64,000 bases of DNA from Notospermus geniculatus (GCA_002633025.1 NMRB01001142.1:17948-81947); one strand, 5' to 3'. Shown: positions 31,376-41,341, numbered from the stretch's first letter. Translations and numbers: made by a program. The notes: generated by a model from the letters alone, not told the origin.

Positions 31376-31633
31376 AGGGAATAATACCAACGATGATAAG
31401 ACATCGTATGGAAGATAATCATCATTGTTTGTCCCTTTGATCTAAAGGATGCATCCAATATGTGCATTATCCGAGGATAATCACATAGTGTCTGCATGTT
31501 TTTGCATCCATGCAGGCTTGTACGCGCTTAAAGCTGAACTGCAACGATATAAGCCGCATACAAGATACGATCGATCAACGGACAGAGTATTTGTGACGTC
31601 ACGCTTGGTTACAACTTCCAGACTGCTCCCGAA

Positions 31634-31887
31634 TTAAAGGACCACGGTATTGCCATTTTTTCTCGACAGGCGGGGCCACCGCCCCACTCTCCAACCCAGG
31701 GACTAACTACGTTGTCGGCGAATTGACCCGATTTATTACGTACATTTTGTTATGGAGGCCCGACTTCTATTTCATATTCTGTACATTTTGTTATGCATTT
31801 TCGTAGTTCGTGCTATTGCCGCTAGGTGGCTCCCTCTACGTCGCCAGTCAAATAACGCATTTGAGATCCAATACCGTGCTCCTTTAA
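31634..31887. mobile_element. TTAA-bounded MITE, family 3, full length
   Basis: TTAAAGGACCACGGTATTG at the left and CAATACCGTGCTCCTTTAA at the right are inverted, with one mismatch at the outer end. The sequence TACATTTTGTTATG occurs twice inside. It shares the outer TTAAAGGAGC with family 1 at 1.44 kb. Confidence 0.8.
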
Positions 31888-31974
31888 GACAGGTTGTATT
31901 TGAGGTTAAATCCGAAAATCAAGGCGTTACAAAAAACACGGTGAAGATCCCAAGTCATTTTGATGTGTGCACGA

Positions 31975-32040
31975 TTGGCAGCGAAACAAGACGTTGGGCG
32001 GCGCTGCAGTCGTCAGGATGATATCGAATCGTAGTTAAGA
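31975..32040. repeat. Single unit of the ~54-bp GC-rich minisatellite
   Basis: AAGACGTTGGGCGGCGCTGC, AGTCGTCAGGATGATATCGA and ATCGTAGTTAAGAAAG equal one unit of the arrays at 33.5 and 39.5 kb. Confidence 0.8.
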
Positions 32041-32130
32041 AAGAAAGACATTGGAGCCGCAGTAGTTCAATCCTTACAAACTAAAATAATTTTTAACATC
32101 AGCTGTGACATAATGGGACAGTAGGCCTAC

Positions 32131-32153
32131 GTTGTAGGCCTACTATAATACTG
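32131..32153. repeat. Small palindrome
   Basis: GTAGGCCTAC-GTT-GTAGGCCTAC: two copies of a self-complementary 10-mer separated by three bases. Confidence 0.9.
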
Positions 32154-32159
32154 TAAGCT

Positions 32160-32770
32160 CGGGCTTCTAAACAGTCATAATGAGCCCAGAATCGCCGACA
32201 AAAAACCCTATCGCTAACTATATGTACCCGTAAGTATTAAAACTCGGAAAGGTAGGGACAGTTCGGTTATCAGGATAAACGCTCACGTAAACCCATCAGG
32301 TGTCACAGGCTGAGGTACCGAAAGAGTGTTACCTGCTATTATGAACGTTTTCGTCGTCCTACCGATTATTATAACGTCACAATTTCATGGATTTCCGAGC
32401 AAAATGCAGCTTAATTCATATTTCAGTAAAATTCACGGATCAGCACATCAATTTTTTATCAAAAATAGCCGACGATCCTATCGCATCATTTTAGATTAAC
32501 GATCCTGCATCCACTTTTGACGGATTAAGTTATTTTAAGACGATTAAGCCTCGGATTAACGGATTAAACCGTCCAGTTATCCGTTTTTCCATGCTTCATG
32601 TAGGTTTTAATGCAAATTTGATTAATTTCCCTATCCCTGCTTTATAGTCACGACGCCTACGTGCTGATGTTCTATTAAGCATTGATTTTTGGGTGAGGGA
32701 TTAGGCCTGCTGTCAACTTGAAGGTTATATCAGCAAATTTAATCTGACGTAGGAGGAAACCGGAAAAAAT
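32160..32770. other. No gene recognised
   Basis: GATTAA words cluster near 32480-32580. Otherwise featureless. Confidence 0.3.
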
Positions 32771-32774
32771 TGGA

Positions 32775-33128
32775 TTCTTCACGTCCGTCGCATGGGATTA
32801 CGCCGCGGTGCCTTGTACTTTGTGCCTTTGCAAGGGCAAGTAAAAGACCTCATCCAAGTGAGGACCATGAGTAGCTTGTGATGGCCTCTTCCTACTTACC
32901 AGGGCCAAGAATGCTATGGCTTTAGCCCTGATGGAAAGATACATTAATCATTCCTGGCTTTTCAGCCTATCGGAATGGACAGTAAGCCGCGGTGCCTTTC
33001 ACCTGGTGCCTTTACAAGGCCAAGGGCAAGTAAAAGACCCCATCCAAGTAAGGAACATGAGTAGCTTGAGATGGCTTCTTCCGTACTTACTAGGGCCAAT
33101 AATGCTTTCACTTCAGTCCTGCTGGAAA
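32775..33128 (+). mobile_element. Two tandem family A SINEs, heads missing
   Basis: Copy 1 (32775-32935) runs from CGTCGCATGGGATTACGCCG to the tail CCCTGATGGAAAGAT. Copy 2 (32950-33128) runs from CATTCCTGGCTTTTCAGCC to CCTGCTGGAAAAC. Both lack the tRNA promoter and lie in the same orientation, one directly after the other. Confidence 0.85.
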
Positions 33129-33457
33129 ACAACCAAAGCAAAAACACTGTTAGGGCTCAGAGCGGCCTTGAAAGACAAAATGTTCAATGTTTCTGAAAAT
33201 GCGATGTCACTCACATCATTAAAAATATAAATGTAAGCAAAAATTATCAAGGTTGTACTAGACAATTATTTCACTAAGACGCATAACCCAGCAGACTCCA
33301 TAATCCATAAACAGCACTCATCCATGGCGCAGAATAATACCCCCTTATTACAGCACAATTAATAAATTCGAAAAAAGCGCATCCATCCATTCTCATGCTC
33401 AACGGAGCTGTCGGTCTAAACGCGTTGGAAATTTTCGCCATCTGCGCGTACACATTT

Positions 33458-33500
33458 CGGCAAAATGGGCGCTTATATCCCCAAATAACGACTTCCGAAA
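33458..33500. repeat. Degenerate end of the ATGGGCGGTTAT family
   Basis: AATGGGCGCTTATATCCCCA then AATAACGACTTCC resembles the ends at 35.6, 57.0 and 58.4 kb. Confidence 0.4.
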
Positions 33501-33539
33501 ACAAAGAAGTTGCAAGTCATGATCATTGGTCTTCTAATG

Positions 33540-33945
33540 TGATCTCGAGTCGTTGCAAAGGAAGACGTTGGGCGGCGCTGGTCGTCAGGATGTTTTCGAG
33601 TCATTTCTGAAGAAAAAAAACGCTGGGCGGCGTTGCAGCGGGATGGTCTCGAGTCACTTCTAAGAAAAACGTTGGGCGCGCTGCGTCCCCGTTAGGATGG
33701 TCTCTTTGCAGAAAAAGACGTTGGGCGGCGCTGTAGTCGTCAGAATGATCTTGAGTCGTAGCTAACGAAGACGCTGGGCGCCGCTGCAGTCGTCAGGACG
33801 TTCTCGAGTCGTACATGTAGCTGAGAAATACATTGGGCGGCGCTGCAGTCGCATGGGTTTCACAAGTCAGAGAAAGACGCTGTGCGGCCAGCAGTCGGTA
33901 GCTGAGAAAGACGTTGGGCGGCGCTGCAGTCGTCACGCTGAGAGG
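33540..33945. repeat. GC-rich minisatellite, ~54-bp unit
   Basis: GACGTTGGGCGGCGCTGCAG, TCGTCAGGATG and CGAGTCGTAGCTAAGAAA recur seven or eight times with length variation. It stands out as GC-rich against AT-rich flanks. It is shared with 31975-32040 and 39468-39755. Confidence 0.9.
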
Positions 33946-34272
33946 CCCTGATGTTTCCGCTGCGCCGTTCTCTAACAGCCAGTCCTGACTAGTTGCTAGT
34001 GTACAGTAGTGACTCGATAATTGAGCACGTATCAGAGTGAACAGTAAGAACAATTAGAGATATAGATAAAGGAGTAACCAATGGCTAAGTAGCCCTCATT
34101 GGTGAACGGCTACAGAGAGCATTGACGTGATTTGAATCGTAAACGGAGATTCAAAGATATGTCTTTCGATTGATCTTCGGAGTGACTTACGTTTCTCTAG
34201 TGACGTTGTACTGTCGTCCACGGCGGTTCCTGGACAGACAGAAGGAAGGTTAAAGAGGGTTTCTCGCCGTAA

Positions 34273-34700
34273 GAGCCTTGATAGCAGAGTGGTTATCACG
34301 TCCGCTTAGCATGCGCCAGGTCCCGGGGTGAAATCCAGTCAGGGCCATATGGGATTTATCATTCCTGGCTCTTCAGTCCGTCACATGGGACGGTAAGCCG
34401 TGGCGCCTTCTACATGTGCCTTTGCAAGGGCAAGTAAGCTAAAAGACCCCATCCAAGTGAGGAACATATTGAGTAGCTTGAGATGGCGTCTTCCGTACGT
34501 ACTAGGGCCAATAATAGGGAGGTTTCGAAATCAAACGATAAACGTAAACTTTAACGACAACTTTATTTTTGTACCGAAAATGCAATGCAAAATCTGGTTA
34601 ATGTGTAGTATAAAAAATAACGTTGTCGTAAAGTTTTAGTTTATCGTTTGATTTCGAAACCTCCCCATAGCTATGGATTCGGCCCTGACGGAAACATCAA
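34273..34700 (+). mobile_element. Family A SINE split by a GGGAGG MITE
   Basis: The head GAGCCTTGATAGCAGAGTGG, body GGGCAAGTAAGCTAAAAGAC and tail start TAGGGCCAATAATA reach 34514. After the MITE the tail resumes ATAGCTATGGATTCGGCCCT. The tRNA part keeps A-box but has a damaged B box (GGGGTGAAATCC). Confidence 0.85.
34515..34667. mobile_element. GGGAGG-type MITE, nested in a SINE
   Basis: GGGAGGTTTCGAAATCAAAC is inverted in GTTTGATTTCGAAACCTCCC, with arms of about 33 bp reaching GATAAACGTAAAC. The interior includes TTTGTACCGAAAATGCAATG. TA adjoins both ends. The other copies are 35768-35922, 39299-39445 and 48489-49044. Confidence 0.85.
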
Positions 34701-34706
34701 GTAAAT

Positions 34707-34857
34707 ACATGCGCAAATTTTTCAATTTGTCAAATCGGGGGAAAATTTTTTCCCGGTTTTGAGAAACATCGCCCGAAAATCATGCGCAAATTTTTCAGTT
34801 TGTCAAATTGGGGGAAAATTTTTTCCCGGTTTTGAGAAACATCGCCCGAAAAATCAG
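34707..34857. repeat. Tandem duplication, ~77-bp unit
   Basis: ATGCGCAAATTTTTCA, GGGGGAAAATTTTTTCCCGG and TTTTGAGAAACATCGCCCGA occur twice in order. Each unit contains the palindromic GGGAAAATTTTTTCCC. Confidence 0.85.
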
Positions 34858-35049
34858 ACAAAATGTCATGTCATGACAAGAAAATTTCTCAAAATGGAAG
34901 AAAATTTTCTCCCAATTTGAGAAATTGAAAAATTCCAAAATTTCCCACTATTTTCCACTTTTGTTTCTTACCCCCTTAGTCATGCGTAATTTTGTCAACA
35001 GGCATACTGGCCCAGGGGAAGTATTTGCTAGCCTTTATTCATATTACCA

Positions 35050-35513
35050 TAAAGGAATCAACCATAAAGGTTTAACTGCGAACGATGAGCTTACTGAGGG
35101 ATACACTTCCTGTGTTGCCACCAGATGTCTCTCACTGCCTGAATTTTGGCTTTACGTAATAGGCACGAGCTTCAACTTTTTTTGTGGTGAAGAGGTACAT
35201 GAACCTGCCAACATGATGCTTTGAATTCCATTTCTGACGATAACTGAGCTATTTTCAGCACAATTAGTGTTCCATGTACAAATGTACGTGAGCCTATTCA
35301 AATGTACACCGATGACCCTGAACACACATCGTTCGTGGGGTTCTCATTAATTCAGACCTTTTGTATCATAAGATCAACTAGTCGGAATTCAACAAAATTT
35401 GCAGTGAATGTGCAGAAGGGTCTTGCCTATCACATGGAAACGTCAGAATGCAAATCTGTTGGGTTTTAAAGGGATATTGTCCACATTTATAAAATGCTAA
35501 ATTTGTCAGTTGN
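35050..35513 (+). repeat. ~460-bp dispersed repeat, copy 1
   Basis: From AAAGGTTTAACTGCGAACGA to TTATAAAATGCTAAATTTGT it matches 60872-61330 in the same orientation with scattered differences. Short frames inside (TGTGTTGCCACCAGATGTCT) are not conserved as protein. Class unknown. Confidence 0.8.
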
Positions 35514-35568
35514 GATCTTTTGTTCCCCGGACAGTTTTTCCTAGGACATTCTTTCCCTTCACACCTGT
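35512..35568 (-). repeat. Inverse copy of the 63473-63530 segment
   Basis: GATCTTTTGTTCCCCGGACA and AGGACATTCTTTCCCTTCAC are the complement of 63473-63530. Read in that sense, both encode Cys-Glu-Gly-Lys-Glu-Cys-Pro-Arg-Lys-Asn-Cys-Pro. An N sits at the end here (35513). Confidence 0.7.
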
Positions 35569-35573
35569 CCAAC

Positions 35574-35622
35574 TGTATGGGCGGTTATATCCGCAAAAAA
35601 GCCGTCACAAAATAATGACTTC
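35574..35622. repeat. ATGGGCGGTTAT-type MITE end
   Basis: TATGGGCGGTTATATCCGCA then AAAAAGCCGTCAC. Related ends lie at 56952-57021 (full hairpin), 58394-58440 and 59167-59243. Confidence 0.6.
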
Positions 35623-35767
35623 GTTGATGTCACTGGCACCTCCTCATGCAAACGCCTGCTTCACGCCTATAGCAACAGGTAGTTGGCGTTTGACGTCGAA
35701 GACTTGGTTATTTGTTGGAAAGGTCTGTATCGGTCGCCGTGCATTCCAGATGTCAAAACAAAGATAT

Positions 35768-35922
35768 TAGGGAGGTTTAGAAATCAAACGATACACGTAA
35801 ACGTAACGGCAACGTTATTTTGTACCGAAAATGCAATATAAAATATGGCTAATGTGTAGCATGAAAAATAACGTTGTCGTAAAATTTACGTTTATTGTTT
35901 GATGTCTTAACCTCTCTAGTCC
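35768..35922. mobile_element. GGGAGG-type MITE
   Basis: TAGGGAGGTTTAGAAATCAA...TTGTACCGAAAATGCAATAT...TTTGATGTCTTAACCTCTCTA. The same layout as 34515-34667, more diverged. Confidence 0.8.
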
Positions 35923-36185
35923 ACATGTGGCATTATACTTGTAGCTGTAACCATTGGACTAAATCGGTCAATACATACATATTTCTGGTATCAAATGATC
36001 GAACAAAGACATCCGTCGACATATGTGGCGTGCAATCGATATTCATGTCTTTATAAGAATTCCTGTAGGCCTACAGTAATCTACCCTGAGAGAAAGTTAA
36101 CATGTGTGTTTGCCTCGCGTTGCTGTTTTATGATGTTTAGTAGAACTAGGCCTGTGGCACTGAACTGTCAATCTCGTCAATGGCG

Positions 36186-36440
36186 AGGTTTCGCAAATCT
36201 GACGAAACGCGAAGTACGAAATACGAAATTGGACTTTATTTCCATGACGTAATGTATTTCAGGAGATGGTTGGTACCACAAATATCGCCTGCTGCCAGAG
36301 CGTCTTTTAGCGTATGACGTTTGACCGATGGAGTTTACGGTGTATATTAAACTTTGAAATTTATCTTTCGTTTCCACTTCGTAGATAGGAAAAGACGCAC
36401 AGGCAGTAGGGACATGGTACCAACCATCTCCAGAAATGCA
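36186..36440. mobile_element. GGAGGTTTCGCAAATC-type element
   Basis: CGCAAATCTGACGAAACGCG, AATTGGACTTTATTTCCATG and GAGATGGTTGGTACCACAAA are followed by the inverted ACATGGTACCAACCATCTCC. It is related to 37494-37590 and 40248-40610. Its outer GGAGGTTTCG resembles the GGGAGG MITE. Confidence 0.7.
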
Positions 36441-36472
36441 TTAGGTCCTGGAAATGAAGTACATGTATCCCA

Positions 36473-36597
36473 TTCTAAAAATAACCCGTGATGTCAACAT
36501 AATGATCTAAAAATAGATCCACGACAATTTTTTTCGCAAAGATGGCAGCCAGAGCCGACGCCTTATAGCCCTAGCGGTGGCTTCGGGAACCAAAATG
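36473..36597. mobile_element. Half copy of the MULE-like foldback element
   Basis: CATTCTAAAAATAACCC...TGATGTCAACATAA...GATGGCAGCCAGAGCCGACG...CTAGCGGTGGCTTCGGGAAC then CAAAATG matches one arm of 48542-48939. Only one end survives. Confidence 0.75.
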
Positions 36598-36743
36598 AGA
36601 GGATGCATTTGGTGTAGCCTAGTGTTATATCACCTACGGACAATGAATGGCCAGGACGTCATGTGGGAGAACTGGTAGGCCACCATCTTTGTTGGAAAGG
36701 GGTATAGGTTGGCTTATACATGTACAACATGCTTTAAATTAAC

Positions 36744-37170
36744 ACGGAATATTGAAGATAATAGAGAGGATGCGCAGCTTTCCGACTCCGGCTTCAACTA
36801 CCAGAATGAATTGCAGTCCGCTGTAGACATCCATCCTTGATAAAAACGATTTGATAGACGTTTGCAAATCGTAAAATGCCATAACTTTGTGGCAGAATAA
36901 TTTCGACTCGTAATCGGAAGTGCACATAAATCGCAAATATCGTAGTCGTGTCTCAAGTCGTAACGACTAGGATTACGACTTCAATATTCATTATTTATCC
37001 GCACTTCCGGTTTATAAGGCCAAATTTTTCTGCCTTCAATTTGTGGTGTTTGACGAATTGACACTTCTATCAAATCGCTTTTATCAAGGATGTCCATAGC
37101 GGACTGCAATTCATTCTCGTAGCTAAAGTCGGAGTCGGAAAGCTGCGCATCCTCTCTAATATCGAAGGAT
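36744..37170. mobile_element. Hairpin element, ~115-bp arms
   Basis: AGAGAGGATGCGCAGCTTTC, GAATGAATTGCAGTCCGCTG and CATCCTTGATAAAAACGATT are inverted at 37070-37165. The 190-bp loop contains TCGTAACGACTAGGATTACG. Confidence 0.8.
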
Positions 37171-37384
37171 CGGTGAAGTCAATTCAGATTTCTTTATGCC
37201 ATCGTTATGAGGTCAACGTTGGCTGGTAATTGGAAGGTGCGAATGGTAGAAAGCGATGAGATGCATCACGTACGTAAACATGACAAAAACATCTTACACC
37301 CCGAAATATACGGTTTATAAACACCAGGTAGGAGTCTGTCATGTACAATGTACTGTACCCCCAGTTATACCCGCCGGCCATGGA

Positions 37385-37440
37385 GGATTTCCTTTATGGC
37401 CTAGTGGTTGGCATGTTGGTCTCTTGAGCTGCAGGTTAGA
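37385..37440 (+). repeat. tRNA-like head fragment
   Basis: TATGGCCTAGTGGTTGGCAT is an A-box-like sequence. No B box follows, so only a relic remains. Confidence 0.35.
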
Positions 37441-37493
37441 GCGAGACAAATAAAAAATAATGCTCAGACGTATTGGGCACAGCCTTTATATTA

Positions 37494-37590
37494 GGGAGGT
37501 TTCGCAAATCGGACGAAAAACGAAGTACGAAATTGGACTTCATTTCCATGACGTAATGTATTTCAGGAGATGGTTGGTACCACAAATATG
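37494..37590. mobile_element. Truncated GGAGGTTTCGCAAATC element
   Basis: TAGGGAGGTTTCGCAAATCG then GTACGAAATTGGACTTCATT and GGTTGGTACCACAAATATG. It shows the complete outer end, starting GGGAGG. Confidence 0.75.
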
Positions 37591-37594
37591 AGCA

Positions 37595-37730
37595 TTTACC
37601 TCATTATGAGTATTTACCTACACACAATGAGCAAAAAATAGAATCTCATTATGAGTACCTTTCTACTCATCTCAGGGACTGACCTGTGAGTACCCCTAAA
37701 GTACTCATCCTGAGAAGGAAATTTCTTTCA
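37595..37730. repeat. GAGTA/CTCAT word cluster
   Basis: ATGAGCATTTACCTCATTAT, GAGTATTTACCTAC and GAGTACCCCTAAAGTACTC: a short-word repeat cluster, possibly a degraded MITE. Confidence 0.35.
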
Positions 37731-37829
37731 GTCTGCAATGTTTCGTGGCTCTGCCGTTTGTATTAAAACCTTTGCCAAATTCGTCTGCGTTGTTCGTCGG
37801 TGTGCCCCTACTTAACGAACGCATTCGAA

Positions 37830-37900
37830 TTGGGAATTGAACCCGTGGCCTGCAGTCAAAGGTCCTACCCTCTGACCTCTGCAGTACCCCGCGTGGCGAC
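37830..37900 (-). repeat. tRNA-like SINE head
   Basis: GGGAATTGAACCCGTGGCCT is an inverted B box with flanking pairs. GGGTACTGCAGAGG on the minus strand is the A-box side. Not family A. Confidence 0.4.
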
Positions 37901-37970
37901 GAAAAACCTACCTTCTCCCCTTCTGAAGTCAGTACGCATCAGGAATTATCCATGATATACCTTTTCGTAG

Positions 37971-38082
37971 GAAATCCCAGATGGACCATACCCTGAGCTT
38001 CGACCTGCCATACGTCAGATTGAACACGGACAACATGTTGATACCAGCCCAGATTACCATAGAATATCGGAATCTTACACGG
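37971..38082 (+). CDS. Candidate internal coding exon
   Basis: TACCTTTTCGTAG ends at 37970. The open frame then reads Lys-Ser-Gln-Met-Asp-His-Thr-Leu-Ser-Phe-Asp-Leu-Pro (ATG at 37981) and continues to Asn-Leu-Thr-Arg at 38082. GTAAAT follows, a fair donor. The codons favour C or G in third position (CTG AGC TTC GAC CTG CCA TAC GTC), unlike the flanks. Alternating hydrophobic residues and a PAQITIEYRNLT sequon hint at an extracellular beta-rich domain. I recognise no family. The frame stays open into the presumed intron to 38172. Confidence 0.3.
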
Positions 38083-38428
38083 GTAAATATTCACCCTTGG
38101 AAAAATTTACATTCAGACCGTGTTTTTGCCGGCGGCGAAGCTCAGTTTGTTAGCATTCATCACAAGACGTGAGTTCGACATCCCGAAGTCCATGTACTGT
38201 ATAGTAGAACTTTGTTATCAGGACAATTTTGGACTGACAAAATTAATGCTCTCCTTGGTGTGCTGGTTACAGAGGTAAAAACTAATGACCGATAGGCCCC
38301 TTTCGAAAGTCGGCCATTTCGGCGCTGAGGGTAAAAACAAATGGGAAAATGCATTAAGTTTTGCCAGAAATTGCAGAAATAACTGCCAGAAAAGCTTGAG
38401 ATCTGGCAGAAATGTGGTGATGGCCAAA

Positions 38429-38624
38429 TCATTGAGAAGTGTGAGGAAAAAAATGGGTGTCATCGGTAAATTTTTCGAGAAATTGGTGATTTTCTACACC
38501 TGAACAATAGGTGGATTACCAGACACTTTAAACTTTCTATTGTTCAGTTGAAGGAAAACGCAGAAATCTTCAAAAATTGATCGATGGCACCCAATTTTTT
38601 TCACACACTTCTCAAGCGAGCGGC
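38429..38624. mobile_element. Hairpin MITE
   Basis: TTGAGAAGTGTGAGGAAAAA, TGGGTGTCATCGGT and GAACAATAG at the left are inverted in CTATTGTTC, ATCGATGGCACCC and TTTTTTTCACACACTTCTCA at the right. Arms about 85 bp, loop about 25 bp. Confidence 0.8.
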
Positions 38625-39255
38625 CACTTCAAAGCAGTATTTTGAAAAGATAAACTTCCCACTACAGCAGATGAAATTTTCATGAATCCTTTTACTGCCA
38701 AGGCCAAATAATTCGTCGCCAAAAACTAAAATATTTAAAAAGCTTGAAAAGCACCTAAAATCTTCAGATGGTATTCACTGGAAAGCTCTCAGTGAGCACT
38801 TCAACCTACGTGACATGGTAGGTTGTTTAATATTTCAAGATTTGGTAGGTTTATTTGTCTTAATGAAATTGCATCTGGTAGTGAAAAAGTTAATGCATTT
38901 CATTCACAACCTTTTAGTGAACGTACGCTGCTTGTCAATTTCACGTAAAAAACAACGCCAGGATTTGGAAAATGGTAAGTGGTTCTTCACCGGAGATTTT
39001 CAATTTTCGCTTTGAAGTTTGGATGGCTGCTGTCACGGTTGTCAGGTACAGGATCTCGAAGAATCATTTTATCAAAATGGGATTTATTTTATTAAAATGG
39101 GATTGACGAGAGCTGGTGTGATCAGCAGGAGGCGGATCAGAAAAATCGAGAAATGCGCATTGTTTGATTAAACTCGATGGAAGTGCTCATTGTTTTAATT
39201 ACGCACTGATACAAATCCCCATTGTTTATTTATGGATCCAAAATTGGTATTGCAA
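38625..39255. other. No gene recognised
   Basis: GGTATTCACTGGAAAGCTCT near 38769 recalls the tandem hairpin at 51.2 kb. Nothing else is resolved. Confidence 0.3.
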
Positions 39256-39298
39256 CGGTATGAGTGTTTTGTCCCCAAATAAAGACGTTACAGAATAA

Positions 39299-39445
39299 TA
39301 GGGAGGTTGAGAAATCAAACGGTAAACGTAAACTTGACGACAACGTTGTTTTTCATACTACACATTCACCAGATTTTATATTGCATTGTCGATACAAAAA
39401 TAACGTTGTCGTCAACGTTTATCGTTTGATTTCTAAACCTCCGTA
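39299..39445. mobile_element. GGGAGG-type MITE
   Basis: TAGGGAGGTTGAGAAATCAA...CATACTACACATTCACCAG...GTTTGATTTCTAAACCTCC. The interior is in reverse orientation to the 34.5-kb copy, as expected for a nearly symmetric element. Confidence 0.8.
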
Positions 39446-39467
39446 ATGACGTTGTTATTCACGTTGC

Positions 39468-39755
39468 GATGTGATCTCGAGTCGTAGCTAAGAAAGACGG
39501 TAGGCGGCGCTGCAGCCGTCGGGATGATCTCGAGTCTTAGCTAAGAAAGACGTTTGGCGGCGCTGCAGTCGCTAGAATGATCTCGAGACTAGAAAGACTT
39601 TGGGGAGGGGGGCGCTGCAGTCGTCGGGATGAGGTCGAATCTAGCTAAGAACGGTGCTGGGCGGCAATGCAGTCGTTGTGACTATTTCGGGTAGTAGCCA
39701 GGGTAGACGTTGGGTGGCGCTGCAGTCGTCGGGATAATCTCGAGTTGACATAGAG
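39468..39755. repeat. GC-rich minisatellite, third site
   Basis: GGCGGCGCTGCAGTCGTCGG, GATGATCTCGAGTC and TAGCTAAGAAAGACG recur five to six times. Same unit as 33540-33945. Confidence 0.85.
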
Positions 39756-40247
39756 ACGTTACACAAAATTATTCTGGCGAACCCAATTACATTGAATTTG
39801 TGTCACACAGGTTTTAGTGGAAATGCCAGTCAGAGAGCTTTTCAATTCTATGTCCTTCCAATCTTTTTTTACATATTTTCATTTTTCAGTCAAATTGGCC
39901 GTGGAATTGAAAATGTTAAATAAGGGTTGCGAAGGAAAAAGTAGGTTACCGACTTCCGGAAAAAGTCGGCCGCCTTATTTCTCGTGCTGTTTCAAAATTC
40001 CCCCCACGCCAACAAATATTGCCCCACAATGAGGATTAGATTGCTTTCTCAAAAGCATTTTGTTTCATTTCCTTTAGAGTTTCCTTTCTTCATGAATATG
40101 TATTACGACCGGAAATCGATCCGTCTCGCCTCCTTCCGGTGACTTGTGAAACTAATGGATTAGTGTAATAGATGGCGATGTCGAATGTAAGGCACGTTTC
40201 TTGTTTTCGGGTCTTTATTATTTATTTAGTCGTTGAGATTAAATAGT

Positions 40248-40610
40248 GAGGTTTCGCAAATCTGACGAAACACGAAGTACGAAATACGAAATTGGACTTC
40301 ATTTCCATGACGTAATGTATTTCAGGAGATGGTTGGTACCACAAGTCGCCTGCTGGGAGAGCGTCTTTTAGCGTATGATGTAAGACCGATAGAGTTACGG
40401 TGTATTTTAAGCTTTGAAATTTATCCGCCATTGCCACTTCGTAAATTTCCACATCGTAGTGGGTGGTGGAAATTTAAAAATTCAAGATGCATCATAACTC
40501 TCTCGGTCTCACACGAAGTGCTAAAAGACGCACTGGCCAGAAGGAATATTTGTGGCACCAACCATCTGCAGAAATATGTTAGGGCCTGGAAATGAGGTAG
40601 AATTTCGTAC
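40248..40610. mobile_element. GGAGGTTTCGCAAATC element, longest copy
   Basis: GAGGTTTCGCAAATCTGACG at the left. Internal inverted pairs include GATGGTTGGTACCACAAG with TTGTGGCACCAACCATC, and GAGCGTCTTTTAGC with GCTAAAAGACGC. The hairpin spans about 360 bp. Confidence 0.75.
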
Positions 40611-40689
40611 ATGTATTTCTTACATGTACATGTACTTCGTATTTACACCGGGTTGGCTCGACATCTACCAATTGTCCTTCTTGTTAAAT

Positions 40690-41229
40690 TCATAACCTGC
40701 CTTTCATCACCACGAATCTGGGTCGATACCGTCTAAATTCAGGGCAGTTCAGGAAGTCATTTGCATAATTTATTTCTACGGAAATATCCGACGAATTCCG
40801 AAGTACTACGAACCAATAAGAGACCAGCAGATGTTTACAAAGAAGCTCCCAAACTGCACACAGCGCCACCTCCAGTCTTCGACCTAGTGACACTGCCATC
40901 AGTTCCCTACTTTCTCGGCGGAGCGATCGTAGTTCCAATACATGCCAAGTGGAATTGAAGAATTTCATGGGCACGTATACGAAACGTTTTTTCGTCGACC
41001 TAATTATCTGATTGGTCAACAGAAGCACGTGACAGCTGATAAGCACATGGTCTTGTTTACATTCTGCCAATGCAGTGTCCTGATTGGTTGAGCAAACCAA
41101 GAACCTGTTGAGTAATTTGGTTTTATCCTTCCGATGTAGTTCCGTACGTTTTGACAACTGCAACGTCAAAATACCCTTTTTGGTCGTTTTTGAGAGCTTT
41201 ATTGGTAGATATTTTATTATTGTTTCCAA
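40690..41229 (-). other. Longest uninterrupted frame in the window, probably chance
   Basis: 179 codons open on the minus strand from a TTG near 41229 to 40690. No domain is recognised. Composition is ordinary and no splice signals bound it. An overlapping plus-strand frame (40761-40958) is equally open. Given the AT content, a frame of this length somewhere in 64 kb is not surprising. Several CCAAT/ATTGG boxes lie nearby (41013, 41080). Confidence 0.12.
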
Positions 41230-41307
41230 AAAGGCCTACATTTGGGCAGAAAAAGGCCTAAATTTATTCACTGCACTTTTGTGCAGGCGCATCACAGCAG
41301 TTGAAGG

Positions 41308-41341
41308 CTAAGGCATTATCCGGGTTTACCCATAATGCCTA
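41308..41341. repeat. Small palindrome
   Basis: AAGGCATTAT-CC-GGGTTTACCC-ATAATGCC: ten-base inverted ends around GGGTTTACCC. Confidence 0.8.

Noticed and set aside
40690-41229. 179-codon minus-strand frame as a gene
   Set aside because: It starts at TTG and has no domain or splice context. A frame of this length is expected by chance in 64 kb of six-frame sequence at this AT content.
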